From: Calothrix sp. PCC 7507
GTDB lineage: Bacteria; Cyanobacteriota; Cyanobacteriia; Cyanobacteriales; Nostocaceae
Assembly: GCF_000316575.1 (NCBI RefSeq)
Contig: NC_019682.1
Coordinates: 6,683,501-6,747,500, forward strand
Length of the DNA stretch: 64,000 nucleotides
Direction: 5' to 3'
The position numbers and the translations under genes are program-made. Position 1 is the first letter of the stretch. Every line of letters begins with the position of its first letter. Of the stretch, positions 61,584 to 64,000 are shown in pieces. Under the pieces are notes generated by a model. That model did no database searches. It had not been told where the DNA came from and saw nothing but the letters and a program-made list of their open reading frames with translations.

Positions 61584-61610
61584 TAGGGGTACAGCGTCGC
61601 TGTACCCCTA
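61584..61610. terminator. Bidirectional hairpin terminator
   Basis: taggggtacagcg pairs with cgctgtaccccta across one T (13-bp arms, perfect), between a plus-strand gene end (61562) and the ftsH stop (61634, minus). It is suited to stop transcription from both sides, although T-tracts are short. It may also be a dispersed repeat. Confidence 0.6.
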
Positions 61611-61633
61611 TAACTGTATATTAGCAATAACTA

Positions 61634-63520
61634 TTACAGACTTGGTGCGTACTGTGGTTTTTCCGGTACGTCAGTGTACTCAGCCACAATTTGACGGAAT
61701 TCAGCACCGTCAATGGTTTCTTTTTCGATGAGCAAATCCACTAAGCGATCGGTGACGGTGCGGTGTTCACGGATAATCTTCTTAGATAGTTCGTAACATT
61801 CTTCCACGATCGCCCGGACTTGAGAATCGATCCGAGAGGCTATTGATTCAGAATACTCAGATCTGGTTGTCCAGTCACGACCTAAGAATACTTCTCCCTG
61901 TTGGCTTTCCAGTGACAGAGGCCCTAAATCAGACATCCCGAACCGGGTTACCATTTGTCTCGCCATTCCCGACAACTGTTGTAAGTCGCCACCAGCACCA
62001 GTGGTAACTTCCGCAGCGCCGAAAATCACCTCTTCAGCGGCGCGACCACCCAAAGCACCAGTAATCCTGGCTTTGAGTTGAGAACGGGAAATTAACCCCT
62101 GTTCTTCATTGGGGGTGAACCAAGTTAAACCTTGGGCTTGTCCCCGTGGAATCAAGGTAACTTTTTGTACTGGGTCATGGTCCTTTAATAATGTTCCTAC
62201 TAAGGCATGACCAATTTCGTGGTAAGCAATCAAGCGCTTGCTCTTGCTGTCTACCAGGGGAGTACCTTCCATCCCGGCGACTACGCGATCCACAGCGTCA
62301 TCAATTTCGCCGAGGGTAATCGCTTCTTTGCGTCTTCTGGCGGTGAGAATTGCTGCTTCGTTGAGTAAGTTAGCTAAGTCAGCACCGGTAAAACCAGGAG
62401 TGCGTCGGGCGATCGCATCTAGGGAAACACTAGGATCAAGTTTTTTGTTCCGTGCGTGGACTTGTAAAATTTCCAAGCGCCCTTTAATGTCTGGTGCATC
62501 AACAGTTACTTGTCTATCAAAACGACCAGGACGCAACAATGCTGAGTCTAGTACGTCGGGACGGTTAGTGGCAGCAATAATAATGATGCCTGTATTACCT
62601 TCAAAACCATCCATTTCGGTGAGCAGTTGGTTGAGGGTTTGTTCTCTTTCATCGTTACCGCCACCGATACCAGCACCCCGTTGTCTACCTACAGCATCAA
62701 TTTCATCAATAAAGATGATACAAGGGGCGTTATCTTTGGCCTTCTTAAACAAGTCACGGACACGGGATGCACCAACACCGACAAACATTTCCACGAATTC
62801 CGAACCGGAAATACTGAAGAAAGGTACACCAGCTTCCCCAGCGATCGCTTTTGCGAGGAGGGTTTTACCTGTACCAGGAGGACCGACTAACAGCACGCCT
62901 TTGGGAATTCGTGCGCCAACAGCAGTAAATCTTTCTGGCTGTTTCAGGAAGGTGACGACTTCTTGCAGTTCTTCCTTCGCTTCCTCAATCCCGGCTACAT
63001 CATTAAATTTCACCCCAGTCTTAGCCTCCATTTGGAAGCGCGCACGGGATTTGCCGAAGTTCATCGCTTGTCCAGGTCCACCAGGGAGATTGCTAGAACG
63101 ACGGAACAAAAAGAACAATCCAGTAATCAATAAAATTGGGAACACCAAATTCCCCAACAGTCCCCAGATAGCGCCATCATTCCGCATCGGGTGAGCGTCA
63201 AAACTGATGCCTTTTGTTTTCAGCTTGGTAATTAACTCAGGAGCATTCACAGGTAGATCTACCCGCCACCGCTGCACGCGATTTTCGATATCTTGATCTA
63301 CCGCTTCAATAATTGCCGTTCTACCACCTTCATATAGATCCACACTGGTAACGCGATCGGCATCCAAGTATTCCAGAAAGCGACCGTATGTCATGCGGGT
63401 ATTGGCTGCATTCTTACTGCTGTCAGCAGGCGCACCAGCAAATGCCCCTTGCCAAAAGAAAAAGCCAATTACCAAAGCAGGCAATGTCCAGAGTACTAGG
63501 ACTTTCCAGGAGAATTTCAT
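61634..63520 (-). CDS. ftsH: ATP-dependent zinc metalloprotease FtsH
   Basis: A 628-residue thylakoid/plasma membrane protease. TM1 is at the N-terminus ([21 protein letters not shown]) and TM2 near residue 115 ([13 protein letters not shown]). The AAA domain has Walker [14 protein letters not shown] near 212-219, Walker [16 protein letters not shown] and the second region of homology [14 protein letters not shown]. The zinc site HEIGH is near 433. Its FtsH2-like sequence suggests a role in photosystem II repair with a partner subunit. It is full length. The gene starts at ATG 63520, with an AT-rich leader upstream. Confidence 0.96.
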   Translation of the reverse strand: MKFSWKVLVLWTLPALVIGFFFWQGAFAGAPADSSKNAANTRMTYGRFLEYLDADRVTSVDLYEGGRTAIIEAVDQDIENRVQRWRVDLPVNAPELITKLKTKGISFDAHPMRNDGAIWGLLGNLVFPILLITGLFFLFRRSSNLPGGPGQAMNFGKSRARFQMEAKTGVKFNDVAGIEEAKEELQEVVTFLKQPERFTAVGARIPKGVLLVGPPGTGKTLLAKAIAGEAGVPFFSISGSEFVEMFVGVGASRVRDLFKKAKDNAPCIIFIDEIDAVGRQRGAGIGGGNDEREQTLNQLLTEMDGFEGNTGIIIIAATNRPDVLDSALLRPGRFDRQVTVDAPDIKGRLEILQVHARNKKLDPSVSLDAIARRTPGFTGADLANLLNEAAILTARRRKEAITLGEIDDAVDRVVAGMEGTPLVDSKSKRLIAYHEIGHALVGTLLKDHDPVQKVTLIPRGQAQGLTWFTPNEEQGLISRSQLKARITGALGGRAAEEVIFGAAEVTTGAGGDLQQLSGMARQMVTRFGMSDLGPLSLESQQGEVFLGRDWTTRSEYSESIASRIDSQVRAIVEECYELSKKIIREHRTVTDRLVDLLIEKETIDGAEFRQIVAEYTDVPEKPQYAPSL

Positions 63521-64000
63521 TTTAATTTGCCTCTAGATACCAATACAAATCATCAGCTTTCGCAACCGAATGTTACAGATCAAGGATGAAGTATAAAATC
63601 TCTCATTTTCATCAATGACTACGTTCCCCGAAAGCGGAGACGAAGTCTAAATCCTTGACACTTCATTCTTTTTGTGGAAACTTCTTATTTTCACCCTTCA
63701 TCCTTGATGCTTCATCCTTTTTTGGTCACCAGCATAGTTGTGCAACGGATCTGAATAAATCCATTTTTTTAATTTGATGTCTTACATGCATCGTTACAGC
63801 AACTGTAAGGGCGTTACAGGGGATCAATAACGACGACAAGAATCTTAATTAAAGTTAACTTAATTTTAATACATTATTGCGCCAGAAAAGCGATCGATGA
63901 CAAGGATTCAGGCATAGGGCGTGGAATTTTCCCATATTGAAGGGGATGGGGGAGATGGGGAGGATGGGGGAGTTCTCTAATAATTTACCAATACCCAGTC
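63521..64000. other. ftsH leader and spacer to window end
   Basis: No gene is supported. Related cttcatcctt/ttgatgcttcatcc strings occur (about 63660-63720), and a ggggatgggggagatgggga tract lies near 63945. The ftsH promoter is presumably in 63530-63850. Confidence 0.55.

Noticed and set aside
62238-63194. 318-codon plus-strand open frame
   Set aside because: It is antisense to ftsH and follows from that gene's codon pattern. The protein is Ser/Ala/Arg-rich with no recognisable domain.

Overview
The window reads as chromosome of a filamentous, probably heterocyst-forming cyanobacterium (order Nostocales). The evidence is the very high density of the HIP1 octamer GCGATCGC, several heptanucleotide short tandem repeats (CTGATAA, AATTCGT, TTAGTCA units) of the kind known from Nostocales, chlD, a group-3 SigF-type sigma factor, a cyanobacterial FtsH, and the prfB - DUF3285 - ybeY - dgkA - trpG gene order. 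The genus cannot be fixed from the sequence alone. No rRNA, tRNA, CRISPR array or complete transposase gene was seen.

Region 1 (1-4.9 kb) is an accessory island. Two near-identical Uma2-type putative nucleases with heptad-repeat tails flank two PIN-toxin modules. One PIN gene is split by a 179-bp MITE. A HigBA-like module follows on the minus strand. Region 2 (5.4-28.0 kb) is an exopolysaccharide or O-antigen cluster, all on the plus strand. It has a Wzt-type ABC ATPase, a perosamine-synthase-like aminotransferase, a cupin protein, two methyltransferases, about twelve glycosyltransferases and a Wzy-like polymerase. A papain-fold toxin and its probable immunity partner sit among repeats inside it. 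Region 3 (29-36.5 kb) has a small coiled-coil protein, a 1416-residue SNF2 ATPase and a Wzc/CpsD-type chain-length regulator and tyrosine kinase that probably serves the sugar cluster.

Region 4 (37-53 kb) is mostly core genome: a degenerate metallo-beta-lactamase-fold protein, a TIR-like hypothetical protein, chlD, sigF, a Bax-inhibitor-1 family membrane protein, prfB and its neighbours, an FG-GAP propeller protein and aminopeptidase P. prfB has a programmed +1 frameshift (CTTTGAC). Just upstream lies a divergent 152-codon copy of only its N-terminal part that keeps the same frameshift site. Region 5 (53.4-61.6 kb) is accessory again. A translationally coupled minus-strand operon encodes an HTH-NACHT ATPase, a 14-repeat WD40 protein and a second short NACHT-like ATPase. 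A two-transmembrane small protein lies divergently to it. The operon is followed by a gene remnant damaged by a MITE and a rearrangement junction that truncates both an ECF sigma factor and an unknown gene. The window ends with ftsH.

The two observations most worth following are the split NACHT/WD40 operon with its divergent two-TM protein (a candidate immune or cell-death module) and the RF2 N-terminal paralogue with a conserved recoding site. The window is also rich in MITEs and hairpin repeats, several with readable target duplications, which explain a number of broken genes.
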